In this document: positions 12,370 through 25,199 of the stretch, piece by piece
Position numbering within the stretch: position 1 is the first letter of the stretch
Layout: each line of letters opens with the position of its first letter
Assembly: GCA_018398805.1 (NCBI GenBank)
Contig: JAGFBZ010000947.1
Location: 242,501 to 306,500 of the forward strand
Direction: 5' to 3'
Origin: Hirundichthys speculiger
Taxonomy: Eukaryota; Chordata; Actinopteri; Beloniformes; Exocoetidae
DNA: 64,000 nt
The notes under the pieces: generated by a model
Told to the model about the DNA's origin: nothing
Databases searched by the model: none
What the model saw: the letters and a program-made list of their open reading frames with translations, nothing else
Position numbers and translations under genes: made by a program

Positions 12370-12692
12370 CACTAGATGGTGCTGTGATAGACCGCCGGCA
12401 TACGCCTATATAAGTACGCACATGCGTAGCATGCTCTGTTTGACCGGCTCGGGGCGTGACTGTGACGTAAATGGGTGTGCGGCGTGACGTATTTTTGCGT
12501 CTTTTGCTTCTTTGCTGTTTACATGTGGGTGTTTCACGGAGCGTTTTTAAAAACGCTCCACTCTGGAGGGAGTCTTGAGTTTCTTGCGGATTCAACCTCC
12601 CGCGGCGCCATCGCCGTGTAAAAAAAAGGCCAGTCCGACAAAATATTCTTGGTCAAGAAGTCACTGGTCAAGCATGGGTGAAGTGTTACTGT

Positions 12693-14134
12693 TAGGGCGG
12701 GGCTGTGAATCTTTCACTCACAAAACGATACGATCTCAATTCACAGGCTGCGATCCGATTCAGGAACGATTCATAAAAAATAGTAAATGATTCGATTCAG
12801 TTCGATTCGATAAAAATTGGCAATTTAACCCCAACTACTTATTTCGCTTTATTACTAAGAAGAAAAAGAGAAACACAAATTAAATTTCAACATAGTATTC
12901 TTTTGTTTATATAATGTCCAAGAGACAGAACACCTGGCTTACTGAACGTTAATTCAGATATTAATTTAAGCCTTTACAATATACCTCGGGGGATAATTGA
13001 CATTACATAGTGAAACGCAAAACTCGCAATCTGGTGCCTCAAATTCTGCTCATACTTAAAATCCAATTCTTACTTTCCCTCAAGGAACATAAAATAAAAG
13101 ATAAAAATGGCACAAAGTTTAATTATTTCTGCTAATGTGAGAATACACAGACCATAAGGCTGAGGTTAGATATCAAAAATAAAAGTAGTTGTTATGAAAC
13201 AATTAAGTTGCCTATTAAAGGCAAAATTCAGAATGACTAGTGATTCAGTCACTGGTGAACTTCAACAGTAAAACATCACTGACAACAAGATACACGGATC
13301 CAAAACTTTAGTAAGCAGTTATAGAAAATAGCATGTTAAATTCAACATGTCTTTTTGATGCCTGTAACTCTGAACATTAGCTTTTCTTTAAAAAAAAAAA
13401 AAATTAATCACAAAAAGCTCTAAACACTGAATAACTAATACTTCAGGCATGAAAATCCCTCACCTTTCAGCGAAATTTGCTGTTTTGAAGTCAAAAAGGG
13501 TGACCTACGTGAATCGTGTAGATCTGAGGAGTTTTCTATTTGGGAGGGGGGGGGTCGGAGTTGGGAGATTTTTTTTTTTTTAATTATCATATAATTGACC
13601 TAATAAGCAAACTGAGCACTTCAGAAATCGGCAATTTAAATGTCACTTGAACGGTCAGTGAATCCTTCCAGAACCAGTCAGATCAGATTGTTCCATTATT
13701 CCAGAACGTTCTTCATTCCTGTGGACTTGGAGGTTACGTTAAGCGAGACTAGAAGCAGGACCTAGTGATGTCCACGCCGGGGATGAGGCAGTCGAGCGTA
13801 CGTTCACATTTACCAGTGGTGAAGAGTGCTGTATATTTCATCCGCGTTGTCTGACATGTTGCTAGCTGCTCTGTGAGCTACCTAGCTGACGTCACGACTC
13901 TTACAGGTAAAACGTCAACACTGGAGTCTCGTGAGAGTTCACGCGCTCGTTGGCACAACCACGGCAGGTCTCGGTTGCTGGACCTCAGGAAAACCGATTC
14001 GCGGCCGTAAATATGGGACATCGGACCGTTCGTAGTGCGTTTTTACCGATCCAGTTCTCCGTTGACCGATGCGCTCAGATCTCATACGTCACAGACCGAT
14101 AATCGGTTCAAATCGGTTTATCTTTACACCCCTA
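12693..14134. mobile_element. Non-autonomous hAT-like element
   Basis: About 1.44 kb; left end TAGGGCGGGGCTGTGAATC, right end (reversed) TAGGGGTGTAAAGATAAAC; flanks GTTACTGT / GTTACCAT agree in 6 of 8 positions. A-rich interior with CGATT-rich subterminal stretches and no transposase frame. Boundaries are probable. Confidence 0.65.
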
Positions 14135-14194
14135 GTTACCATGCACCAGCTGTTTTATTTACATTTCTAAAAGTCACTACATGCATTTAACATT

Positions 14195-14953
14195 GGCTGC
14201 GGTTACATGATGTTTTTTAATTCGGAATTAATAATTAGGAATTAAATAATTCCGAATTAAACTATTTTCCTTTGAATTTACATGGAAATAGTAATTCCGA
14301 ATTAAGGTTTACATGGAAAACACGTTTGTTCGGCTTTATCCAACTCCGCTTTAGGTCTGGGGGTTGGGAAGGGTTCTGATTGGATGGGGGGGGCGGACGT
14401 CTTTACGTCTACCGGAAGAAAACAAACTTAGCAACAACTCGGTTAGCAACAACATTTTACTTATTTTTGACCTGGGTGGCGTCTCTATCTGTGAAACCTC
14501 CTTCATTTAACCTGGCCGCTACAACTTTGAAAAGCTCACAATTTTTATGTTTCCTGCCATCTGTTCTTTTAATTATTTCCAGTTCCTCCAAGCTATTTAT
14601 TAAATAAATCGTCTCTGCTCTTGAACACCGTTTACTGCGTGCTGCCATTTTAAAACTTTGTTGTGAAAACAAACCAAGCGCGGAATATAAGCGTCATCGC
14701 GACAGACGGGCAAGAGAACGAGCATGCGCAGAAAGACGGGAATTCATTTAAACAGGAATGAGTGTAAACATGACCGCAGAATTATTTATTTTGGAATTAA
14801 AATGGGAATAAACCAGCCACTTAATTCGGAATTAAGTTTAATTCGGAATTGACATTTTCATATGGAATTAAGTGTTTACATGGTAACTTTTATTCGGCTT
14901 TAACTTTAATTCTGAATTAAAGAGGAATTAAACTTCCCATGTAAACGCTCCCA
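14195..14953. mobile_element. AT-rich MITE with GCGTTTACATG ends
   Basis: Inverted ends GGCTGCGGTTACATG and (reversed) GGGAGCGTTTACATGGG with an ATT triplet on each side, and many AATTCGGAATTAA palindromes near the ends. A 3-bp duplication would suit a PIF/Harbinger-type MITE, but the class assignment is tentative. It lies immediately upstream of the first coding exon of the PB1/SAMD3-like gene. Confidence 0.6.
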
Positions 14954-14977
14954 TTGTGACATTGTGTTGCAGGAACG

Positions 14978-17900
14978 ATGCTGATTAAGACCAGACTTGG
15001 TGACGTACAAAAGTTTGTGAGACTATCAGAGCCAGACCTAAAAGAGTTTTTGATTGCAGGTAAGAAATGCACATGATAATCACTGGAAGCTTTAAAATAG
15101 CTGTTTGGAAGAAATTTATGGCAAATAGTGTAATCCTAATTTTTCACCATAGTCTTATAAATTATATTAATATGCCATTTGTATCTCACTGACAACAATA
15201 CCACAGCTGGAATATTTGCATTTGAGAACTGTGTTCACAGTTATAAAATCCTGTTTTTGTTTTGAATTTGTATTTTGGACTGATGTTTGACCAGCTGTCA
15301 TCCCACAGTCTGTAGCATTTCAACAGGTAGCCACTTACTACTTAAAGGTGGGGTAGGTGTTGTTTTTTTGCAGCACTTTTTACAATATTGCCTGAAAACC
15401 TTTTCACATTCCCATTGCACCCACTGAAATAAAATGTTTGCAAAAAAAAAACAAACGTTTTGGTCCAGTCTAGAGGGTATAATCAGAGAAAAACTCTGAC
15501 CAATCAAAATAGTGATCATAATTACTTTCATTGGCTGCCTAATACGTCCATCAAATATCAATGCACCCCCCCCACCCCTCCCTCCCTCCCTCCCTGCGGT
15601 TCATGCAGTCGTGAATCGTGTGAAGGCGTGGTTTAGAGGGGTGGGCTGAAGAGGAGGAGGCGGAGCCTTTGGGAGGAGGGAGGGAGTGTTTATTTTCAAA
15701 ATCTCACGTCAGTTGGATTGATGGAACCGTTTTTTTCAAAGAACACCTAACCCACCTTTAAATACAGTTACTAGCAATCTGGATTACAAATGTCTGATGC
15801 TTCTAAAAACACAGGGGTATTTTGAATTTGTTTCCAGAAACTGTTTTCGCCACAATCTGCCATACTGTTCATTTTTAGGTGCAAAATATAACAGTAGTTG
15901 TCATTTTAAGGTGTAGATGTTATCTTTTCTTGCCACATTCAGTAAGTTGGAATTCATGATTTGCTAAAAAAAAAAAAAAAAAGTAGTAGTACTAAGTGTA
16001 GTTTTATTGTAATGATAATTTTTTTTTATGTTAACTCAAAAGTGATATCTAAGATCCAAGTTAATTAATGTGTCATTGCACATGTTTCAGATCAGTCAGT
16101 TTCAGATTCATTGAGTTTGTCTGAGTATTAGATTGAAAACAAACTCTGGTTAAAACAAACATTTGTCTTTTCCTGTAGCATTTTTAAAGTTTGGTGTTCC
16201 AGCGGTGCCAGAAGGTGTGACGGTTGTCGACGTCACAGGGACTGAGTTGGATCAGGACGTATTTGAGGATGTAATTAAGGATCCTTCATATGGAGTTTTA
16301 ACCATCAAATATGACACTGGTTTGTTTGTTTGCATTTGTAATTTCTATCATATTTTCTGATAGACATTCTGCTTCTGTGTAGTTTATTTACTTTTATGTG
16401 CTTCCCTCATCATTGTTAGAGTCAGTCTTCATGGCACCGTCTCCTGATCGATCTGGACCGCCATCTGTTGATACGTCTGATTCTCAGGATCCATTAATCC
16501 TCTCAGAGAGTCCCGCCAGTAAACGTCAGAGGCTGGACGCAGAAGCCAAGAACGTACGTATTAACGCACAGTTTACACCCTAACAACTAACCCCAACTCT
16601 TTTTAGTTTAGTTTAGTTTAGTTTAAGTTTATTTCAGTCAACCTTTCAAGGCAAACAAGGAAGAGACAAAAAAAATTACAATTTGACTGAAAAAGGCTCA
16701 GGCAGAAGCAAAGCTTATTAATGCCCGCCTACTATACAGCTTAAGCTACACAATATATAGTGTCAAGTGGGAAGAAAAAAGAAAAAGAAAAAAACAAACA
16801 AACAAACAAACAAAAAAACAAACAAAAAAACAAACATATAATATATACATATACTGTACATACACTTGCATACATACATGTACACACATAGATGCATATA
16901 CATACACATACATATCTCTTTTCCCCTTTTTTCAATTACAGCCATAACTCCCAAATATAAATGCACATAATGATTTTTTGAACATAACAAAGGAAGTACA
17001 TTGCTTAAGTTTAAGATCAACACTATTCCACAGCTGGACCCCTATAAAAGAAATACATCTTCTTTTAACTTCTTTTATCGCTTTTGGTAACAAAAATCTG
17101 CATCCATCTCTTAACTCATATTTACTCTCAGACGCTATGAAAAACTTCTGCACACTGTCTGGTAGTGTTTTATTTTTTGCTTTAAACATGATTTGCATTG
17201 TTCTATAATAAACCAAATCTCTAAACTTCAGAATATGAGAATTTAAAAATAATGGATTAGTATAACCCTTTTTAAGAACATAGTACTCGCTCAATGACAG
17301 TTTGTTTCTAAGATTTCTTTTTAGTCGCTATTTAGGAAAAGAATTTGATGTTTTGGCCAACAGTAACTGATCAACTGTTGGGATGTAATTGTTCTTAATT
17401 GTTTTGCTCTCTGTTTGAAGTTGGTGGAATCCATTCTTACCAGGAAACCTGGCGGGGAACGCGTTATAAACGAATATAACCGAAGCAAGTCTCTGACAGA
17501 TGAGACCAGAAGAAAAATGGTGAACATACTGGCAGCTGACATGACGGAGAAGAACGGGTAATTTGAAAATAGTTTTTAATTGAGCTTGAGCAGCTATGAG
17601 ATAATTACACATTTTTGTTAAATCTGATACAAACAACTGTCTTGCAGTACATCCCCCCCCAGACATGTGAGAGAGATGTATGCTCGTGGGATCGTCAGCT
17701 TGTTCCCCTTCCTCAGTGATCCGTTCTCCAGGAACGGTTATGTAAGTCATAACGGCTGTAAAAACGATGAAGCAATACTTCAACATGTTGTCGTAATCTT
17801 CTATCAGCAGGATTCCAATAGTCATATCTGTAGCTGCATTACCTTGAATTATTAGTAGGGATGCACAATAACTGTTTATTAAAACCAATACCGGTAACCG

Positions 17901-20900
17901 ATAACACACACATATACCTAAGATCATTACATCAATACTATGAACAAAATCAAAAATAGTTTTGACTCTTTAAATGAACAGATATTTATTTTTTCCAATG
18001 AAAAACTATTGTCAAGCCTCTCAAACATTTTCTTAAAGATATCAAACAAACCTATTTGATATCTCACATCAACTTAAATAAGGTTCATTACTGACTGATT
18101 TAAAAAATAAAGGCTCCTTGAACTGATGGAAATACATGCATCAGAATTACTAACTGAAAAAGATTAACATTTAAAGGATTTTGGCTTGTGGTTCCATTTA
18201 AATTAATACCTTTAATTAAAATAAATGATGTTCAGTAATTTTTTTTTTTTTTTTATCTCATGGAAGCTTTAGATGAGAGGAATGAGGGAGAGGAGAGGGG
18301 AGCACGTTAGCATTAGCTTCCGTTAGCTCACGTTAGCATGATTTCAAAACTCCATTGAAGTGATTGTTATGTTGTAGGTGGCTGATCAGGTTTTACGTAT
18401 TAAAGCTTGTGCTTCCCTCCTCGTAGAATTCACTCGGAGGATTCGTCACAAATAACCACCAAACTATCTTCTTCTGAAACTTTAACAAAGTTCCACGCCG
18501 CCATGTTTGTTGTGATCAGCGCTGTGCTGCAGGCTGCATTCAAGGTGTAACGTAAATTCTGACGTTTCCTCGTTTGCTAGTCGTTCTTCCAGCCTTTTCT
18601 ATTTTTTTTCTTTTCTATGTGTAACATGAGGGAAAATACTGAGAATATCAATTCAAGTCAGCAACTACTAAAATGATGACCGAGTTAACGAGTTGTTTCT
18701 AGCATGAGGGGGTATTCTTGATTTTCCTTATTGAGTAATCGTTTTTCTGATTATGCCAATGTCACTTGAACATAACATTCACTGCCGGTCATTCAAGGCT
18801 CAGAGTGAGCGAGACACTGCTGTGTTGACAAAATTATATATGTTATCGGGGCTATTCGTCGTGATATCGGACCTATCGGGATGACGTCATAATTTCCTGT
18901 TATCGGCCCGATAGTTATCGTGCACCCCAATTATTAGTTACTGTTGATTTGGGGGTACAGGAACAATGTGAAGTAGTCTAATCATATTCAAGTTTGACTG
19001 TTTGTTGTGTCCAAAATAACTTTGAAGACCTTTAAGAAATCATTAACAAAGTGTCCATTTTGTGTTATTTTTTCACCCTCCCAGGAGCATTATTATGATG
19101 GCGAGAGCGGCAGCGGATATTTGGCCTGGAGGATTAAAACTATACAGAGATCCAGCGCTAGAGACAGACGATCATCATTTGGTGGTAATGCTAAAATATT
19201 GTTGGAAGAAGCTCTGAAGGTTTGTTTTTCCTGTTTTGCCTGTAAATTAATTTTGTTTTGTGTGGCGTCTTGTGAAGGAGCGTCTCATGAAGATGGGTTT
19301 GGAGGACCAGCTGCCAGACGAGAGACACGGTTTGTCCCAGAGACTGTCCTGAGTGAAGACCAGTGTAACAAAGCCGTCGCATCGATGAGACACTCAGCTG
19401 ATGAAGACGCCGTCAAGAAGAAGATGAAGCTGACGTTTGACTTCCGCCGCAACATGATCCTCGACCCCCAGCAGTCCAGCAACGTACTGACTGTCTTTCC
19501 ACGCTTCAGAGACGTCAAAGGCTTGGTAATCATTTGGTTTATTTTAACAGTGTTTTGACAGTCTTTTAGTTTTGTAAAAGAAAACAAAAATTCAACAACT
19601 AATATCATTTGGCTGTGATATGATGATATTCTCACTAATGATTCCCAGGTGGAACAGGATTTTGTTCTGATGTTTGGGGAGGATATCTCAGGAAGGTTTC
19701 TGGAAAAATGGACAACAGGATTCAAAAACAAAATCATCCAACAATGTCGAAAGCTTCCATCCACCACTGAGCTGGAAGATCTCCTCCTGGCAGCTGATCC
19801 TCCAGAGGATGGCAGAGAAGAAGATTTCGACTTTGGTAAGCATGACTTTCTCCACATTCTGGGGACCACACTTGTTATGCTAGCCGTATGCTAGCTGTAT
19901 GCTAGCTGTAGCGTAACCCTTATAAGTGTCAGGTTCTTACTATGGAGTAGACTCATGCTAGGCTCAGTACGCCAGCTAGTAATAGCTCCAGAGACTGACC
20001 AAGTACTATGTTTACCGAGATAAACAACCACCAAAAACTCTGCCTCCCTATTTTTAAATTATCAAACAATACAATCAAGTAGTTATTTACTTAAGACATG
20101 GGCCAAGAACAAAACAAGAAAAATATAATTAGTGTACCTGTGGGTTTACAGACACATCGGTCTTAATTTTTTAATGCTGCGCATGGAAAGGGCAGCAATA
20201 GCGCCATCAACTGATGTATTAGTATTAGTAATTGTTTAAGTGTTGAATAAATTGCTGGTTCAAAATTTAGAGCTCGTCATTTAGAACTCCAGTGATCCCT
20301 TGTCACTTTGCGGTTTTAGTTATTCACTGATTTTTTCAGAAATATATAATATAATTTAAAAAAAAAAAATTTAAATCGCAGAAACATCACAGAATGTTGT
20401 GTGTTCTCTCACAGTGAAGAAACGTTATGAGCCAGCCTGGCCCCTTTAAGAAGGTGGCCTTATGGGTAATGTAGTGTGTGTGTGTCGTGGGACGGCAGAA
20501 TGAAAACGGGGTTAGATGGAAAAGTGTAGTGAGCATCAACAATACAACCTGTGTGATGTTACAAGTTCCTGCAGTGCCAGAATAAAGTTCCCGTTCCATG
20601 CAGAGAAAACCGGACTTTTTCTTTTGTTGTTGTTAGCATGTTAGCCACTAATTGTGAGCCAAAAATAGCACAATACCAGCGGTTTCTTTACTACAGTTCA
20701 GAGACCAGAGGCTGTGAAGGAAACAGAAAGACCACCGTTGAGCCTTTGTCTTGTCTCGCTGCAGTGTCTCACTACTTTTTGGGGGTTTTTTAAAAACAAT
20801 TTAAACACATTATTGAGGCTCGGGGGGCTCCGGCTCCAGATCGTGGATTTTGATTGTCACAGGAGGGGCGCCGGTCCCCATTAACCACGAAAAATAAGGG

Positions 20901-21544
20901 ATCACTGTACTGTAATTTGGGCATTTTTTGTACAAAGAAAACTGCAGTTGAAATTGCACATTGACTCAGTTATCCTCTTGTCTTTAAAGGTTGGGACACT
21001 GACCTCTCATCTATTTTCCTGCTCCTACACCTGATTCCACCATCTGCTCAGGGTCGCAAGAGACCAGGAAAGGTTTCTGCTTCTCACGCAGAGAAACACC
21101 TGGTGGTCTTCAAGAAGGTTGTTATTTCTTGGTTGTTTTATGAGACACAGGAAGAGTATTTTTACAGGTAAAATGTTGCACCTGTTTAATTATGTCTCAC
21201 AATGTGTATTTGTTTTGTCTCCTCAGACAGGAACCAGCATCCAGGAGCATCTTGATGGCATCACTACCAGCACACAACCCTACCTCCTGGCTGTTGGTCC
21301 GAAGAGAAATGCCCTCCAGCAGTTCTTCATCATTCTTGACAGGAACGCCATCGCTTGCAAATCCTCCTCCTCTCTTGGTGCCTTTGACGAGTTGTTTAAA
21401 GCTCATTATGTCTTTGCCACACCATACAATCCTGTGTTGTACAACATGTTCACGTTCATCCAGACCACTGTGTTCAACATTGATGTTGGCAGAGTCAAGG
21501 AGAGTCCCCGCGTTGCAGAGGTCCGTGCCAGGTTACTGCATTAG
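14978..21544 (+). CDS. PB1/SAMD3-like protein inside the 19.7-kb element, apparently intact
   Basis: Ten coding exons, all GT-AG and phase-compatible: 14978-15059, 16179-16319, 16420-16553, 17421-17557, 17648-17741, 19085-19184, 19278-19525, 19649-19835, 20990-21117, 21227-21544. They total 1,569 nt, a 522-aa protein plus stop. Residues 1-75 resemble a PB1-type domain (IKTRLGDVQKFVRLSEPDL at the start). A Ser/Pro linker with a basic KRQR at 109-112 could be a nuclear signal. The middle (VINEYNRSKSLTDETRRKMV, PPRHVREMYARGIVSLFP, YYDGESGSGYLAWRIK) matches the region shared by fish proteins named sterile alpha motif domain-containing protein 3-like. The C-terminus (QPYLLAVGPKRN, GAFDELFKAHYVF, ESPRVAEVRARLL) is the conserved end of that fish family. 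No SAM domain is seen. The donor of exon 6 could be 3 bp earlier. Exon 10 ends only about 40 bp before the zinc-finger pseudogene. Function is unknown; an intact frame amid decayed neighbours suggests recent activity or selection. Confidence 0.82.
15342..15762. mobile_element. piggyBac-type MITE, copy 1
   Basis: 421 bp with ends TTAAAGGTGGGGTAGGTG and (reversed) TTAAAGGTGGGTTAGGTG, so the TTAA target is at both termini. A related shorter copy is at 44506-44758. No coding frame. Lies in intron 1 of the PB1/SAMD3-like gene. Confidence 0.8.
16600..17335 (-). mobile_element. 5'-truncated LINE 3' fragment
   Basis: The minus strand (17294 to 16932) reads the C-terminal tail of a non-LTR reverse transcriptase: YYRTMQIMFKAKNKTLPDS, then CISFIGVQLWNSVDLKLKQC and FKKSLCAF, a pattern typical of L2/CR1-like ends. 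The 3' side (low coordinates) finishes in CA-rich microsatellite and a TTTAG pentamer tail at 16605-16625. It sits in intron 3 of the PB1/SAMD3-like gene. Confidence 0.75.
17856..18929. mobile_element. Non-autonomous hAT-type element, copy 2 (inverted relative to copy 1)
   Basis: 1,074 bp, near-identical in reverse orientation to 8110-9191; ends TAGGGATGCACAATAAC and (reversed) TGGGGTGCACGATAAC; perfect 8-bp duplication ATTATTAG (17848-17855 and 18930-18937). Inserted in intron 5 of the PB1/SAMD3-like gene. Confidence 0.9.
20290..20907. mobile_element. Tigger/pogo-like MITE
   Basis: Ends CAGTGATCCCTTGTCAC and (reversed) CAGTGATCCCTTATTTTTCG, the right end followed by TA. The CAGTGATCCCT terminus with a TTTCGTGGTTAATGGGGACC-type sequence is typical of pogo/Tigger-derived MITEs. 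No transposase frame. Confidence 0.65.
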
Positions 21545-24046
21545 TACCTGAACACACCTGTTGGACGTGAAATACGCTTGTTAGGCATTTACGGGTTGTT
21601 CATGGTTATTTGGATATAAATGTGCTCAGTCTGGATGTGGCTGCGTGCTACGAACTTTTTCGGGGTTTAGGAAACATTTAAACACTAAACACGCAGACAA
21701 TACTGGCCAACAAGGTAACAGTAATGCCAGTTCAAGCACAGCAGACGTTGATTATTCAGAAGAGCTGGTTATAGCTACAACATCTGCACTGTTGACTAAC
21801 TCCAATAGAACTGTAGATATGTGTGCTACTGCTGTCGCACAACTCAAAACAGCTGGATTCAGTCAGTCGAACATCAAGAGGTTTGTCTCTTCCATGGAAG
21901 AAGTTGTCTTTGAGATTCCCAGTCAGGGTGAGGATGTAGCCTTGTATCCTTGTCTCCACAGGAAACAGAAACTAGGAACAGAATCAAACAGTCCTTCCAA
22001 ACATTGCAAAAAATCCATTCACATCAATAAATTCAGAAACAAAACTAAACAAACACCTAACAGATTTCATATGTCCCCATTTTGGACACACTGAAAAGTA
22101 TTTTGCGAAAAAAAGAATATGCAGACATGTTTAAGCCCAGGTAAACTCCCAATGAAGGTGTGTATGCAGACCTAAGAGATGCCACCTTTTTTAAAGAAAG
22201 TCCTCTTTTTTTCTGTAGGAAAAGATACAGATCCAGTTGTTCTATGGTAATTTTGAGACTTCAAATGTCTTGGGACCTTAAAAGGGCTTACATAAATTAG
22301 GTGTGATATATTTTTCACTCAGGAACTTCCCCACAATCTTAAATTTGTCTGATTAATATTCATTTGTGTGCCTTATTCCATGCACAGGACATCAAGCGAT
22401 ACAGCTTTAATTTGATACTGGAGCCGCTTGTTAATGATCTTAAAGTTCTTGAGACGGAAAGACTTCAAATTCCAAATGTTGAACATGTCATTGATGGTAG
22501 TCCAGGTCATTGATGGTAGTCCAGCTCATTGATGGTAGTTCAGGTCATTGATGGTAGTTCAAGTCATTGATGGTAGTCCAGGTCATTGATGGTAGTCCAG
22601 CTCATTGATGGTAGTTCAGGTCATTGATGGTAGTCCAGGTCATTGATGGTAGTCCAGCTCATTGATGGTAGTTCAGGTCACTGATGGTAGTTCAGGTCAT
22701 TGATGGTAGTCCAGGTCATTGATGGTAGTCCAGGTCATTGATGGTAGTCCAGGTCATTGATGGTAGTCCAGGTCATTGATGGTAGTTCAGGTCATTGATG
22801 GTAGTTCAGGTCATTGATGGTAGTCCAGGTCATTGATGGTAGTCCAGGTCATTGATGGTAGTCCAGGTCATTGATGGTAGTTCAGGTCATTGATGGTAGT
22901 TCAGGTCATTGATCATAGTTCAGGTCATTGATGGTAGTTCAGGTCATTGATGGTAGTCCAGGTCACTGATGGTAGTTCAGGTCATTGATGGTAGTTCAGG
23001 TCACTGATGGTAGTCCAGGTCATTGATGGTAGTCCAGCTCATTGATGGTAGTCCAGGTCACTGATGGTAGTCCAGGTCATTGATGGTAGTCATTGATGGT
23101 AGTCCAGGTCATTGATGGTAGTCCAGGTCATTGATGGTAGTTCAGGTCATTGATGGTAGTTCAGGTCATTGATGGTAGTCCAGGTCATTGATGGTAGTCC
23201 AGGTCATTGATGGTAGTCCAGGTCATTGATGGTAGTTCAGGTCATTGATGGTAGTTCAGGTCATTGATAATAGTTCAGGTCATTGATGGTAGTTCAGCTC
23301 AATGATGATAGTCCAGGTCACTGATGGTAGTTCAGGTCATTGATGGTAGTCCAGGTTAGGGATGCACCGAAATGAAAATTCTTGGCCGAAACCGAAAATG
23401 AAGAAACCAAGGCCGAAAGCCGAAAACCGAAACGCCGAAATAAATTATTATGCCAATTATTAGTACCATTGCATTCATGGCTATGACTGTGTACTCAGAG
23501 TGCAAATTATACAATGACAATTGGGGGGGTCAACATTTTTCTAGAGATGACAAAAATGACAATTTTTGTCATCTTTAGGGGGGTCGAAGATGACAAAAAT
23601 GACAATTTGTCCCATCTTTAGGGGGGTCGAAGTTGTAATTGGGGGGGTCAAACCCCCCCAAACCCCCCCATAATTCGCACTATGTGTGTACTAACCTCAC
23701 TAAAATCAAGGCATTACCATTGCATAAATTAATATTGATGCTACAAAGAATAAATTAATTGCAAAATTATGAAAATATTTATTAGCACTGACATTACAAC
23801 AATGCACAATATAAAACAAAATTCAAAATAAAATGTTTAACTTGACCCCACTCAGGTGTACATTAAATAATAATACAGGCCTATAACTGACTGGCCTGCT
23901 GAAAGATTGTAAAAATGTTCTCTCATAAAAACACAGTGCATTTAAGTCAAGTGCATTTAAAAAAAATTATCTGTAGGACTACAACAAAAATATCTGCAGC
24001 TATAAGCTCATGGACGTGAGCTGCAACAACATTAAACAGCTCAGGT

Positions 24047-24732
24047 CAGGGGCGAAAATCCCATTTCATTTGGGGGGGGACAATAAACAGTAAAATTTCA
24101 GAGAGTAATTCCTGGGGGGGACATGAAAAAAAAAGCTCTCTCCCTCTCTCTCTCCTGCTCCTTTGGAACTCGCCTTGCAGGGTTGAACCCACAGCCTGTT
24201 GAATGTTAGAAAAAGTAATAATAGTAGTTGTAGCATTGTTGTGTATCAGTGCATATTCTACCTGTATACGGGTTTTTCAATGTTCAAACTGAAAAATCAA
24301 CAATGGTATTAGGTGGTATTATTATATTGTAGTGTTGTATTTTTGACAAACAAAATACAACAACATATTATAACTACGCCATTAAATATGGCAACTTAAA
24401 AATGCAAAAATAAAATACAATTAAAAATCCCTTCCACGTTTAAATGACACACTCGCTGACACACGGAGCTGCAGGTAGCCCCGCCTGTTAGAAACAGCAT
24501 GTGGACTAAACCACTTTGAGATTTAGGGGGTCGCAATGTTTCAACAATTAAAAAAAAAAGGCTTTTTACGTTTATAATTTGCAGCGCTTGTGTTGTACTT
24601 TTATTGAACATGACTATATTATTATTCAATTGTTTTTTGTGTGCTTACAACAACGATTTTTTGGGGGGGGGGACAACTTTGTGGAAGGGGGGGACACGTC
24701 CCCTGTGTCCCCCCCCGGGATTTCCGACTATG
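24047..24732. mobile_element. MITE nested in the hAT element
   Basis: 686 bp with imperfect inverted ends CAGGGGCGAAAATCCC and (reversed) CATAGTCGGAAATCCC followed by G-runs, and a perfect 8-bp duplication GCTCAGGT (24039-24046 and 24733-24740). It interrupts the hAT transposase frame. It is the innermost level of the nest. Confidence 0.82.
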
Positions 24733-24734
24733 GC

Positions 24735-25199
24735 TCAGGTAAACACACGTCTGCTCGGTATGGAATAACGGGGCTCAATGTGCTCGATCAGCCTACGAAA
24801 TCCCACATCCTCTACAACAGAGAACGGCTGATCATCTAAGGCAATGAATTCCATATTTTTTTGTGTAATGCCCTTTGCCTTGGCACCATCACTGGAAAAC
24901 TTTCCTGCCTTTTCAAATACGTCCGCCACAGACGGAGTGGGTGCGCTCGGAGGGATTTTCCTTTTCTGTGCCGCCGCCTTCTCATATTCAGAATGGCGAT
25001 GGGGATGTTTGGATTTCAGGTGATAAATCAAACCCGACGTGGAGAAACTCGTTGCAGATTCACCCCCTCTTGAAATTTCAGCGTTACATGTTTTACAAAT
25101 CGCTATCAGTGGGTCTTTCTCAGATATATTGAAATACGTCCACACCACAGACATGTTGGCCCCAGACAAGCGTGCTGGCCACGGTTTTTTGTTCGTCAT
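24735..25199 (-). pseudogene. hAT transposase N-terminal fragment (BED zinc finger)
   Basis: Starts around MTNKKPWPARLSG (25199) and runs toward lower coordinates. A BED-type finger is visible: W-x-YF near the start, CKTCNAEISRGG, then LIYHLKSKHPH. A linker (PSVADVFEKAGKF) and the conserved hAT segment MEFIALDDQPFSVVEDVGF follow. The frame is cut at the edge of the nested element (24732); the catalytic core is absent. In hAT transposases the BED finger binds the element ends. Resembles ZBED-family transposases of fish. Confidence 0.88.

Noticed and set aside
16741..17023. Minus-strand frames with Cys/Tyr/Phe-rich low-complexity sequence
   Set aside because: Encoded by CA-rich and A-rich microsatellite in a LINE tail.
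19185..19219. Extension of exon 6 to the donor at 19219 (reads NAKILLEEALK)
   Set aside because: Would put the next exon out of phase and hit a stop; the donor at 19184 restores the conserved frame, although the longer form remains possible as a variant.
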